Part shown: piece by piece, positions 24,386-32,317 of the stretch
Position numbering within the stretch: position 1 is the stretch's first letter
Layout: each line of letters starts with the position of its first letter
From: Desulfogranum japonicum DSM 18378
GTDB taxonomy: Bacteria; Desulfobacterota; Desulfobulbia; Desulfobulbales; Desulfobulbaceae
Reading direction: 5' to 3'
Assembly (NCBI RefSeq): GCF_000429945.1
Contig: NZ_AUCV01000059.1
Span: 1-32,932 of the forward strand
DNA: 32,932 bases
Made by a program: the position numbers and the translations under genes
Notes under the pieces: model-generated
What the model was told of the DNA's origin: nothing
The model's database searches: none
The model's input: only the letters and a program-made list of their open reading frames with translations

Positions 24386-25015
24386 ATGTTAAGCTTATTG
24401 ACCAGACTTGAAAAAACCAGGCTTGTACCCGTTGTCAGTCTCCCGTCTGTTGAGGCGGCCCTGTCCCTGGCAGAAATTTTATTGCAATGTAACCTCCCCG
24501 TAGTAGAAGTAACTTTTCGAACACCACATGCAGCGGCTGGTATTGCCGCAATTAAAAACAATTTTCCCCAGATTGAATTGCTTGCAGGGACTATTCTTAC
24601 ACCCAAGCAGGCCGATAGCGCATTGGAAGCAGGTGCGACTGCCATTGTCTCTCCAGGATTTTCTCCGCAACTTGCCGCTCACTGCACCTCACAAAATGTT
24701 CCGTTTTTTCCAGGTGTCTGCACTCCCTCCGAGGTACAGACGGCATTAGAGTCAGGCTGTGACAGATTGAAATTCTTTCCTGCAGAAAAAATGGGCGGAA
24801 CAGGCATGCTCTCTCTGTTCAGATCTTTATATAAAGAAGTTTCATTCATGCCTACCGGCGGAATCAGCCTGAATAACATAAAGGACTACTTGCAACTCGA
24901 CAATGTGCTTTGCTGCGGTGGCTCATGGCTTTGCCCGGAACAGTTGATGGCAGAGAATAAATGGGAGGAAATTAAAAGTCGGGTCAGAAAAGCTGTGCAG
25001 GTTGTCAATACTTGA
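24386..25015 (+). CDS. eda: KDPG/KHG aldolase
   Basis: 209 residues from ATG 24386; an upstream in-frame ATG at 24281 would add 35 residues encoded by the repeat, so the internal start is preferred. Class I aldolase residues are present: Glu41 and Arg45 in VEVTFRTP, LAGTILTPKQ, and the Schiff-base Lys129 in DRLKFFPAE; FMPTGGISLNNIKDYL and GGSWL complete the barrel. The enzyme cleaves 2-keto-3-deoxy-6-phosphogluconate to pyruvate and glyceraldehyde-3-phosphate. With kdgK and the LacI regulator it forms a compact pathway for uronate- or KDG-derived carbon. The ribosome site is weak (TGATGG), perhaps because the repeat displaced the original leader. Confidence 0.92.
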   Translation: MLSLLTRLEKTRLVPVVSLPSVEAALSLAEILLQCNLPVVEVTFRTPHAAAGIAAIKNNFPQIELLAGTILTPKQADSALEAGATAIVSPGFSPQLAAHCTSQNVPFFPGVCTPSEVQTALESGCDRLKFFPAEKMGGTGMLSLFRSLYKEVSFMPTGGISLNNIKDYLQLDNVLCCGGSWLCPEQLMAENKWEEIKSRVRKAVQVVNT

Positions 25016-25128
25016 TCATAAACTTCAAAAAATCTCCAGCTTATCCAAACCTGAAACGAACGAGGCACTTGAAATATATATCTTATAAAAAAAAGATAGA
25101 CCTCTCACGGTCAGTCACCGGAATAGCC

Positions 25129-25172
25129 CAGCCTGAAGAGGATACTGGTCATCCCCCATCCTGTTCAGGCTG
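25129..25172. terminator. Strong hairpin between converging genes
   Basis: CAGCCTGAA pairs with TTCAGGCTG (9 bp), then, after a G-G mismatch, AGGAT with ATCCT, leaving a 14-base loop. It lies between eda and the molybdopterin oxidoreductase, which converge. No U-tract is adjacent, so factor-independent termination is uncertain. Confidence 0.45.
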
Positions 25173-25208
25173 AACGTACGAACAATCACTCATACTCTTT
25201 TTAATGGA

Positions 25209-27245
25209 TTACCCCTCTTTATCACCTTGTACTTCCACAGCTACATCATAGAGGGTGGCCCCATTGCCTTTATCAGTCAACCGCTGGGACATCAGCGCAT
25301 TGACACCATTTTCCCCTGCAACGAAATCCAACCACCAGAGCCCTTCCGTCACTACTGTTCCAGGGATAGTTCTCTCACTCACACTCAACGTGAAACGAAC
25401 GCTCCCATAGTCATTAAATGCCGTCACCTGTTGCCCGTCAACCAATTCTCTGACCTCTGCATCTTCAGGATGCATCAGAAGGCACATAACAGCTTGCTTT
25501 GCACGCAAACCATCCTGCTCATAAAAAGTTGAGTTTAAACTGTACCGACTGGGTGCGGACTGCAGAAGTAATGGAAATGAGTCATACGCAGCATGGGTAG
25601 ACAGTATCCTTGGTAATGGTTCAGATTCACGAACATTAAGAATCTCTATCTTTCCCGACGGAGTAAGCCATTGAGATTTGGGGTCTGTGGGCACATTCAG
25701 AACCACAGCTTTTCCCTGCTGTAAACGTTCATTGGTTCCTTTATCCCTCCAGGCATTCTCGTCAGCCAGCAATTCTCCTATCAAGTCAGTGGCCTGTTTG
25801 GTAAAAAACGGTTCATTCCATCCCATTCCCTCTGCAAGCATCTGAAAAACCTGCCAGTTGGATTTGGCCTGTCCAACCGGTGCAATGATGGCTTTGCCAA
25901 GTTGTGCGCAATAGTGGCCATAGGAACGGTATAAATCGTCATGCTCCAGTGAAGTTGTGGCTGGCAACACTATGTCTGCAAATCTGGCAGTATCAGTCAT
26001 GAAGCGCTCATGGACAACAGTAAAAAGATCTTCTCGCCTAAGCCCTTCATGAATGGCACATTGATCAGGTGAAACCAGTGCAGGGTTGGCATGATACACA
26101 TACAGAGAGTGTACTGGTGGAGTGAAGGTGCCTGAAAGGGCAGCACCAAGTTGGTTCATATTGATAACCCTCGTTGACTGTTTCATGAAATCAGGGCGTA
26201 CGATTTTGTGCATGGCGAAAGCAGCCCCGGTCGAGGTTCCACCAAACACTCCCCCACCACTTCTCGTCCATGCTCCTGTTAAAGACGGTAAACAGGTAAT
26301 CGACCTGACTGCCATGGCACCGTTTCCATACCTGGAAAGACCATTACCCAAACGAATAAACGGTGCTTCTGCAGCAGCATATTGGCTGGCCATCCGTTCT
26401 ATTACTGCAGAAGGAATCCCGGTAAGCACCGACATTTTTTCAGGAGAACAATCAGACAATACAGTCTGGGTGAGTTCTTGGTAACCGAGTACGTTTTCAC
26501 TAATGAAGCTGGTATCTGTCAGATTGTCGCGTACCAGGACATGCATCATCCCCAGAACCAGGGAGGTATCAGAACCAGGCTTCAACAGAAAGACTTCATC
26601 GGCCAATTCGGCAGTGGCCGTCATATACGTATCAATCACCCATATTTTAGCCCCTTGCCTTTTTGCCAGTAAAGCATCCCGCATGGTATGTATGCTTGTT
26701 GCTGCGGCATTAATACCCCAGAGAATAACCAGATCACTCTGAAGAATCTCCTCTGGTTGCATACCTGGCGTTTCCCCCATAACCGTTGACCACCCAGCTC
26801 CTTTGGCCGCTGAGCAGATTGTTCGCTCAAGTTGTGACGCTCCCAGATAATGAAAAAATGCGTGCCCTGCATTTCGCTGAACCATCCCCATGGTTCCCCC
26901 ATAGGAGTATGGTAATATAGCTTCAGTTCCGTACTTCATAGAGATATTTTGCCAGGTTTCGCAGACTCGTTGGATAGCCTCCTCCCATGATATCGGGGTA
27001 AACCTCCCTTCTCCTTTTTTCCCTGTCCTGAGTAAAGGAGTGGTCAATCTTCCTGGAGAGTGAACCGTTTTCCCATAACTATGCATCTTCGGGCAAATAA
27101 AGCCTTGGGTGACAGGATGAGCAGGATCTCCGGCAACGCTTAAAACAGTGTCACCTTCCACTGTAATCAGGAGTCCACAGGCATCCGGACAATCATATGG
27201 GCAAACAGATGTAAGAATTTGTCTTCTATTCACGCTACACACCAT
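25209..27245 (-). CDS. Molybdopterin oxidoreductase (DMSO reductase superfamily)
   Basis: 678 residues. The N-terminal 4Fe-4S ligands are C15, C19, C23 and C51 (CPYDCPDAC and GFICPK). Molybdopterin-binding landmarks follow: PYSYGGTMGMVQRN, ERTICSAAKGAGW, LVILWGINAAATS, KIWVIDTYMTATAELAD, FIRLGNGLSRYGNG, and the C-terminal dinucleotide-binding domain near PSRYSLNSTFYEQDGL. No twin-arginine signal is seen, so it should be cytoplasmic. The lengths and the CPYDCPD motif fit the group of soluble, one-subunit oxidoreductases often annotated as formate-dehydrogenase-like; the substrate cannot be told. ATG 27245 has no ribosome site. A MITE begins 12 bases upstream and separates the gene from a Fur box. 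Confidence 0.88.
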   Translation of the reverse strand: MVCSVNRRQILTSVCPYDCPDACGLLITVEGDTVLSVAGDPAHPVTQGFICPKMHSYGKTVHSPGRLTTPLLRTGKKGEGRFTPISWEEAIQRVCETWQNISMKYGTEAILPYSYGGTMGMVQRNAGHAFFHYLGASQLERTICSAAKGAGWSTVMGETPGMQPEEILQSDLVILWGINAAATSIHTMRDALLAKRQGAKIWVIDTYMTATAELADEVFLLKPGSDTSLVLGMMHVLVRDNLTDTSFISENVLGYQELTQTVLSDCSPEKMSVLTGIPSAVIERMASQYAAAEAPFIRLGNGLSRYGNGAMAVRSITCLPSLTGAWTRSGGGVFGGTSTGAAFAMHKIVRPDFMKQSTRVINMNQLGAALSGTFTPPVHSLYVYHANPALVSPDQCAIHEGLRREDLFTVVHERFMTDTARFADIVLPATTSLEHDDLYRSYGHYCAQLGKAIIAPVGQAKSNWQVFQMLAEGMGWNEPFFTKQATDLIGELLADENAWRDKGTNERLQQGKAVVLNVPTDPKSQWLTPSGKIEILNVRESEPLPRILSTHAAYDSFPLLLQSAPSRYSLNSTFYEQDGLRAKQAVMCLLMHPEDAEVRELVDGQQVTAFNDYGSVRFTLSVSERTIPGTVVTEGLWWLDFVAGENGVNALMSQRLTDKGNGATLYDVAVEVQGDKEG

Positions 27246-27257
27246 AGTTTATTGAAC

Positions 27258-27417
27258 GTAACTGCTCACAGTGCCCCTGATCTTTCCGTGATCAGTCTGG
27301 CATACGTATGGGTCTATACCCAGCGCCCGCTTGCTTGCGAAAACCTCAGGCACCCTGTGAGGGGTTACAAATGCAGGAGAGTTTCCAGGTTTAGTTACTC
27401 ACCCTATGAATAGTTAC
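27258..27417 (+). mobile_element. IS66-like MITE, copy X (160 bp)
   Basis: It begins GTAACTGCTCACAG and ends with GTTAC. The flanks are TATTGAAC (27250-27257) and CATTGAAC (27418-27425), a duplication of 8 bp with one mismatch. IS66-family elements are known for GTAA ends and 8-bp duplications. The interior carries no gene. Copy Y at 27549 has the same length and about 80 percent visible identity. Confidence 0.85.
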
Positions 27418-27465
27418 CATTGAACAATATACTTGCTTGCAGTCAGATTTATTTTCTCTTTCTAC

Positions 27466-27484
27466 AAAAATGATTATCATTATG
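27466..27484. promoter_or_regulatory. Fur-box-like palindrome
   Basis: AAAAATGATTATCATTATG matches the 19-bp Fur consensus at 15 positions and keeps the central ATGATTATCAT core. It sits midway between the divergent molybdopterin oxidoreductase and GltD-like genes, with a MITE on each side. Iron-dependent repression of one or both genes is the inference. Confidence 0.6.
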
Positions 27485-27548
27485 CTATTCTTATTCCGAG
27501 GAGGTACACTTACCGGTTATGCCTTCCTCTGAAAGAAAAACGGTATTC

Positions 27549-27708
27549 GTAACTGCTTACAGTGCACCTGATCTTTCAGCGATCAGCCTGGCTTACGTAT
27601 GGGGCTATACACTGCGCCAGCCTGCTTGCAAAAAACTCAGGCACCCTGTAACCAGTTACAAATACAGGAGGGTTGCCAAGTTTAGTTACTTACCCTATGT
27701 GTCGTTTC
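27549..27708 (+). mobile_element. IS66-like MITE, copy Y (160 bp)
   Basis: Same family, length and orientation as copy X: GTAACTGCTTACAG at the start, GTTTC at the end. The flanks CGGTATTC (27541-27548) and CGATATTC (27709-27716) form an 8-bp duplication with one mismatch. An internal copy of the end, CAGGCACCCTGTAACCAGTTAC-like with the last base at 27659, makes an inner inverted repeat. A GAGGAGGT ribosome-like site and an ATG (27519) lie just upstream, cut off from the next gene by this copy. Confidence 0.85.
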
Positions 27709-27735
27709 CGATATTCTCATTTAATATATACTGCC

Positions 27736-29028
27736 ATGCCACATTCCTCCAATGTTAATCAACATTGTATCGATACACATGTTATAAGAGCTAACCAGGG
27801 CGAAGCCCAACGGTGTGTACTTTGTAAAAAACCACATTGCCAGGTCGGTTGCCCCATTGATACGCCAATTCCTGAAATTGTAAAATTGTATCGTGAAGAC
27901 AAACTGCTGGATGCTGGAAAAATCCTTTTTGAAAACAACCCATTATCTGTTATTTGCGCATTGGTGTGTGTCCATGAGGATCAATGCAAAGGCAATTGTG
28001 TGCGTGGCAAAAAGGGCGAACCAATACGGTTTCATGAAATCGAGTACGAGATTTCACTCAGATATCTCGAACAGGTTCAATTTCCGAAAGTTACGCCAAC
28101 CAAGGCCCGTATTGCGGTTGTAGGAGGTGGACCGGCAGGTATCACCGTGGCATACCTGCTGGCAAGAAACGGATATAATGTAACCTTATTTGATGCCCAC
28201 GACAAAATCGGGGGAGTGCTGCGCTATGGCATTCCAGAATATCGATTGCCAAAAAGGATTATCGATCTTCTTGAAAATGAACTCTATGCCATGGGAGTAA
28301 AAATCCGACCAAATACCATGATTGGCCCGGTTATCTCACTGGACAGACTTTTTGAGGATGGCTATAAAGCTGCTTTCATCGGAACAGGCGTGTGGAATCC
28401 CAGAACATTGGGCATCAAAGGGGAAACGCTGGGCAATGTGCATTATGCCATCGACTATCTCAAATCCCCGAATGTGTATCGATTGGGAAAACGGTTGGCA
28501 GTTATCGGTGCTGGAAACGTAGCCATGGACGTAGCCCGAAGCGCTAAAAGGAACGGGGTACCCGAAGTAACCATTATCTATCGTAAAAACTTTGAACAAA
28601 TGCCTGCAACCAGACATGAACTTGAACAAGCTCGTTCAGAAGGTATTCGTTTCTTGCTGCAACGTGCCCCCATTGAATTAACCGAAACAGGTTTGCGCCT
28701 TGCGGTGCAGGAACAGGTATCAGGAGAAAACGGCAGCATGAACTGGCGCGATAGGGGAATTGCAGAAGAGTTTTTTGCCTGCGATACCATTATTATTGCT
28801 GTCAGCCAGGTTCCTAAAACCAACATCGTTTCCAGCACCACAAAACTCAACACCAATCGAATGGGATTACTGATAACTGATGACAAAGGTAACACCACCA
28901 AGGAGGGAACCTTTGCCTCAGGCGATGTGGTTACTGGAGCTAAAACCGTGGTGGAGGCGGTTGTGCAGGCAAAAGTAGTGGCCGAGACCATAGACAGATA
29001 CTGCAGGGAAAATGGGTACAATACATAA
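27736..29028 (+). CDS. GltD-like FAD/NAD(P)-dependent oxidoreductase
   Basis: 430 residues. The N-terminal domain binds two 4Fe-4S clusters (CVLCKKPHCQVGCPID and CALVCVHEDQCKGNC), the Fer4_20 module shared by glutamate synthase small subunits and dihydropyrimidine dehydrogenase. FAD binding is at IAVVGGGPAGITVAYLL and NAD(P) binding at LAVIGAGNVAMDVARSAKR; the C-terminus has TFASGDVVTGAKTVVEAV. Such subunits pass electrons from NADPH to a partner. No GltB is nearby, so it may serve glutamate synthesis elsewhere or act alone, as in many anaerobes. The start at 27736 leaves out residues from copy Y that an upstream ATG (27673) would add. The frame continues to the normal family end. Confidence 0.88.
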   Translation: MPHSSNVNQHCIDTHVIRANQGEAQRCVLCKKPHCQVGCPIDTPIPEIVKLYREDKLLDAGKILFENNPLSVICALVCVHEDQCKGNCVRGKKGEPIRFHEIEYEISLRYLEQVQFPKVTPTKARIAVVGGGPAGITVAYLLARNGYNVTLFDAHDKIGGVLRYGIPEYRLPKRIIDLLENELYAMGVKIRPNTMIGPVISLDRLFEDGYKAAFIGTGVWNPRTLGIKGETLGNVHYAIDYLKSPNVYRLGKRLAVIGAGNVAMDVARSAKRNGVPEVTIIYRKNFEQMPATRHELEQARSEGIRFLLQRAPIELTETGLRLAVQEQVSGENGSMNWRDRGIAEEFFACDTIIIAVSQVPKTNIVSSTTKLNTNRMGLLITDDKGNTTKEGTFASGDVVTGAKTVVEAVVQAKVVAETIDRYCRENGYNT

Positions 29029-29054
29029 TAATACTCATCCCCCTCTGTCTCTCT

Positions 29055-29222
29055 TTTAGGGCTGCGGAAAAAATAAATTATCCAATCTAGCGTGTCTCTC
29101 AACTCGGTAACGTCGTCGCGTCAATGACTCACAATACGGCCAGTATGGAACCATTGACGCGACGACGTTACCAAATCGATACCCTACACAATTTTTAAAT
29201 ATTTATCATTTTCCTCCACCCT
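29055..29222 (+). repeat. 165-bp hairpin MITE family, copy 3 (best hairpin)
   Basis: The central stem is a perfect 21-bp inverted repeat (29106-29126 with 29152-29172, beginning GGTAACGTCGTCGCG) around a 25-base loop. The left end is TTTAGGGCTGCGGAAAA; the right end, TTTTCCTCCACCC, is degraded. It lies 26 bases after the GltD-like stop codon and could act as a terminator. Confidence 0.92.
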
Positions 29223-29586
29223 TGCACCGAGCCAGGCATACTGCTCGTAAACCTTGTCTGCAATTCTTAGTGATTTTCTGTTTGGTCATAGTACAGAATG
29301 AACGATCAGACGTGCCCAATTTTTTGAAAAACAGTGGTCAGTATAATTGGCTAAATTCATAAATTTAGTCTTTTCCGTAATTTTTTTCCTAAAATACGGA
29401 ATACAAAAAGGGTTGCATTTCACATTTTTTTGCATACAAATCAATTTGTTATATCAAAACAAGCAATATCCGTATTGTATAATGTACAGCCATTGTTTAC
29501 AAAAATGATCTTCAATATACAGATTACGGATACGTATCAAGTCGAAATATACCGATGTCCATCGTTATATGGATATATGATACATG
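29223..29586. other. AT-rich region with repeated TACGGA words
   Basis: No gene seen. A terminator-like inverted repeat TTCCGTAATTTT / AAAATACGGAA spans 29373-29402. The word ACGGATA or its complement recurs (ATATCCGTAT at 29467, ATTACGGATACG at 29523), and a TATAAT occurs at 29478 without a clear -35. These might be sites of one regulator. Confidence 0.35.
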
Positions 29587-29693
29587 AACTGGTTACAGCT
29601 TGTTAAGGTTTCTGCAAGCAGGCTGTTGCAGCATACTGGCCATACGTACGCCAGGCTGAACGCGGAAAGATTAGATGTGCTGTGAGCAGTTAC
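29587..29693 (-). mobile_element. IS66-like MITE, copy W (shortened, reverse orientation)
   Basis: The reverse complement starts GTAACTGCTCACAG at 29693 and follows copies X and Y for 107 bases through TTTCCGCGTTCAGCCTGG and CAGCCTGCTTGCA to CTGTAACCAGTT. The ~50-base tail present in X and Y is missing, and no 8-bp flanking duplication is seen. Confidence 0.75.
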
Positions 29694-29834
29694 CATACGA
29701 TAGAACATCTCCCTGAGCTACCTTGCACATAAAAAGCTAATATACAATAACACGTTACACATCAAATCCTTTTCCCTCTTTTGTTCATTTTCTCTATATC
29801 AGATTCTTTCTGTGCTTCCCCTTATACCTTTTGC

Positions 29835-29985
29835 GTAACCGATCACGGGTGCTTCAGATTTGAGCAAGCGCGGTTTTTCGCAGGTAAGCGAAGACTCCGG
29901 TAGGCTATTTATGTGTGAAACCGGCGGTCGTGCAAAGAGATAAGCGACCAGCGAGAGACTTCGTGGAATACCTGTGATCAATTAC
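29835..29985 (-). mobile_element. IS66-like MITE of a second type, copy V1 (151 bp)
   Basis: The ends GTAACCGATCACGGG and CCTGTGATCAATTAC are inverted (about 16 of 21 positions). Perfect 8-bp flanking repeats CCTTTTGC lie at 29827-29834 and 29986-29993. The interior is unrelated to copies X, Y and W, but the ends follow the same GTAAC pattern. A second copy in reverse orientation is at 32155-32304. Confidence 0.9.
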
Positions 29986-29993
29986 CCTTTTGC

Positions 29994-30330
29994 TCGGTAA
30001 GCACGGACACTTGATGCTCATCTTTTCCCAATAGATCCATAGTGAATTCAATTCAATACATTAGTGTGCCTTTTACCGCTACAGCGAGCAGTATATTTTT
30101 CCGAATTAACGAAATTCCAGCTGGTTTTCTCACGATTGACGTACATATTCAAACCGGTACACCCAGAAAGGTGAATAGAGAACAACAGTAATAGGCCAAT
30201 TACACTCCACATTATATATAAGCGAAGAAAATACCTGTTCAAAGGCACTTTTCTTGCAAAGCAATGTGTAAGAAAGAGTAAGTATTGGTAAGTCTCTTTT
30301 TAAGTACACCTCAAGCAATAGGGAGGGATT
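29994..30330. other. Leader region of the PEP-CTERM gene
   Basis: No gene seen on either strand. The only clear signal is GGGAGGG at 30321-30327, three bases before the ATG of the PEP-CTERM protein. Confidence 0.45.
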
Positions 30331-30945
30331 ATGAAAAAAGCAGCGTTATTCCTACTGTCGTTTTTACCAATCGGGGTATTAAATGCAAATGCAACACCGT
30401 TTACAGTAAACCTTGATACTGAAATAAGCGGTGCAACACCGGCTTCAGCTCCCATCGTACTCACCTTTGATGATTCGGTTTCGGGCACAGTATCAATAAC
30501 AATGGATGCCTCCTCATTAACTTTAGGGGAAGCTATAACAGGTATATATTTAAATTATACAGGAGACCTCAGCGTCCTCACTTCATTTTCATCCAGTGTT
30601 GATCCTAGCGTCCCTACTGTATCCATGGCTTATGATTCCTATAAAGCGGACGGAGACGGCTTTTTTGATATCCTGCTAGAATGGGGTGTAAATGATTTTG
30701 ACGCTGGTGAAATTTTCAGCATCGATTTTATGGCACCAGGTATCATGGCTGACTACTTTAATGCCTTCAGTGTTCCTGGAGGAGGAAATGGCACCTGGGT
30801 TGCGGCCGCACATGTCCAAAGCATTGGCGATGGAGATTTCAGTGGTTGGATGGCAGGTACCACAAGTCAGGTTCCCGAACCTGCTACCATGCTTTTATTT
30901 GGAGCGGGAATTGCGGGACTTGCAAGTCTGAGAAGAAAAAAATAA
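30331..30945 (+). CDS. PEP-CTERM sorting-domain protein
   Basis: 204 residues. Signal peptide at about 1-22 (KKAALFLLSFLPIGVLNANA). The C-terminus is a textbook PEP-CTERM tripartite tail: VPEPAT at about 180, a hydrophobic helix MLLFGAGIAGLASL, and a basic RRKK end. Exosortase recognises this tail and anchors or releases the protein at the outer surface, usually in biofilm-forming bacteria with exopolysaccharide loci; none is in the window. The mature domain (about 155 residues) is acidic, Ser/Asp/Gly rich and likely all-beta; its function is unknown. The gene has its own strong terminator. Confidence 0.92.
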   Translation: MKKAALFLLSFLPIGVLNANATPFTVNLDTEISGATPASAPIVLTFDDSVSGTVSITMDASSLTLGEAITGIYLNYTGDLSVLTSFSSSVDPSVPTVSMAYDSYKADGDGFFDILLEWGVNDFDAGEIFSIDFMAPGIMADYFNAFSVPGGGNGTWVAAAHVQSIGDGDFSGWMAGTTSQVPEPATMLLFGAGIAGLASLRRKK

Positions 30946-30964
30946 TACATTTATCAGCATCATA

Positions 30965-31000
30965 AAAAAATAGCAGAGGCTTTAGCCTCTGCTTTTTTAT
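30965..31000. terminator. Intrinsic terminator after the PEP-CTERM gene
   Basis: AGCAGAGGC pairs with GCCTCTGCT around a TTTA loop, with an A-tract before and TTTTTTAT after. It works for the plus strand and, because of the A-tract, possibly for the minus strand. Confidence 0.92.
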
Positions 31001-31105
31001 TGCCCGGTTATCTCGTTATATGTAAAGGTGTGATCATCAAAAAATACAACCCTCCTGATATAATCAACAAGATTCAGCTTCACTTATGATTTTGCACTTG
31101 GTGTT

Positions 31106-32089
31106 TTGGTGACTCTCTTAAAAAAATACTGGTTCTTCCTCGGTATACTTACGGTCTCCACTCTGCCGCTGCTCGACAAGTCTGATCAAACAGCCAGCCT
31201 GGGGTCATGGTTCAAGATGCACCATGGGCCTGAAGGAAGTATATTCCTCGTCTTTATCTTCTCTGGATTAATGGTACAATCCAGGCAAATTATAGCAGGT
31301 ATGGCAGATGCAAAGGGAACAGCAGCTTCACTGGCTATTACCTTTCTCGTCGCCCCAGCCATTGCCCGTCTATGGAGCGTGTTTCCTCTCCCAGAGAGCA
31401 TCTATACAGGGATAATACTCATTGCCATTATGCCGAGTACCTTAAGTAGTGGTGTTATTATGACGGGACTTGCAGGCGGCAATTCTATCCATGCACTTCT
31501 AATCACCATTCTTGGCAATATTATGGCCATTTTTACTATCCCTGTAACACTCCAATGGCTTATGAGCGGTGACAATATACAAACAGGTAATATGGAGTTT
31601 GCCCAGTCGAGCTTGATGTTGAAAATCGCATTACTGGTTGTTATCCCTCTCGCCGTGGGAGTTACCTGGAGAAAGGCCTTTCCAACTACTGTAAAACGCT
31701 TTACACCTTACGCAGGCATATTTAGCCAGATAAGCATCCTTTTCATCATCTGGATGGCCATATGTAATGGAAAAAACGATGTCGTCCAGGGTGGTATCGT
31801 CTTTATTGCAATCATACTTCTTAGTACAGGTCTTTTTCATTGTATGTTAATACTGGTTGGGATGTATATATCCCACCTATGCGACATACACAAAGGACGA
31901 AGAGAAAGTGTAATTATCATGGGAGGACAAAAAACATTACCTTTAAGCCTGATTATACAATCATCTTTATTTCCTGATTTAGGCCTGGCAGCTGTTACCT
32001 GTGTTCTACACCATATTCTCCACCTGGCAGTAGACGCATTTCTGGTTCAATATCTTAAACAAAAAGGTAACTGCTCACAGCGCACCTAA
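31106..32089 (+). CDS. Bile acid:sodium symporter family transporter
   Basis: 327 residues with about nine or ten membrane helices. Family signatures are IAIMPSTLSSGVIMTGLAGGNSIHALLITILGN, split over helices 4 and 5, and MGGQKTLPLSLII, as in the SBF-like (PF13593) branch. Real substrates in bacteria are organic anions with Na+; bile acid is only the family name. The start is unclear: TTG 31106 and GTG 31109 are possible, with no ribosome site. The last residues, GNCSQRT and the stop, are encoded by the GTAACTGCTCACAG end of a MITE at 32067, so the native C-terminus has been replaced. Confidence 0.85.
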   Translation: MVTLLKKYWFFLGILTVSTLPLLDKSDQTASLGSWFKMHHGPEGSIFLVFIFSGLMVQSRQIIAGMADAKGTAASLAITFLVAPAIARLWSVFPLPESIYTGIILIAIMPSTLSSGVIMTGLAGGNSIHALLITILGNIMAIFTIPVTLQWLMSGDNIQTGNMEFAQSSLMLKIALLVVIPLAVGVTWRKAFPTTVKRFTPYAGIFSQISILFIIWMAICNGKNDVVQGGIVFIAIILLSTGLFHCMLILVGMYISHLCDIHKGRRESVIIMGGQKTLPLSLIIQSSLFPDLGLAAVTCVLHHILHLAVDAFLVQYLKQKGNCSQRT

Positions 32090-32127
32090 TCTTTGGTGAT
32101 CAGCCTGACTTACGTAATTCCTGCCTG
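32067..32127 (+). mobile_element. IS66-like MITE fragment, copy Z
   Basis: GTAACTGCTCACAGCGCACCTAATC, split here as end plus interior, follows copies X and Y for about 50 bases (through CAGCCTGACTTACGTA) and then loses similarity. It supplies the stop codon of the transporter gene. Confidence 0.75.
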
Positions 32128-32154
32128 TTTATTGCCCACTCTCCCAAAAAAAAT

Positions 32155-32304
32155 GCATCAAACCACAGGTACCCCACGAAGTCTCCCGCTGGTCGCTTAT
32201 CTCTTTTCACGATCGCGGTTTCCCCCACAGATAGCCTTCCGGAGTCATCGCTTACCTGCAAAAAACCGCAATTGTCCAAATCTGAAGCAACTGCAACCAG
32301 TCAC
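32155..32304 (+). mobile_element. IS66-like MITE of the second type, copy V2 (150 bp)
   Basis: The sequence matches the reverse complement of V1 over its whole length: ACCCCACGAAGTCTCCCGCT, GGTCGCTTATCTCTTTTCAC, CGGAGTCATCGCTTACCTGC. The ends have drifted from GTAAC and no flanking duplication remains, so this is an older copy. Confidence 0.8.
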
Positions 32305-32317
32305 AACTCAAAACTAA

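Noticed and set aside
27519-27758. 79-codon open frame after GAGGAGGT, upstream of the GltD-like gene
   Set aside because: Most of it is translated copy Y. Removing the 168 inserted bases leaves a frame of about 23 codons running into the next gene. It is more likely a leader than a protein, though the ribosome-like site is noted.
29578-29701. 8-bp target duplication around copy W
   Set aside because: The flanks TGATACAT and CATACGAT match at too few positions, and the element lacks its tail, so no duplication can be claimed.
29799-29981. 60-codon frame on the minus strand, similar to a 74-codon frame at 32093-32317
   Set aside because: The similarity arises because both are translations of the repeated element V1/V2. 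The frames are not conserved at the ends and have no ribosome sites.
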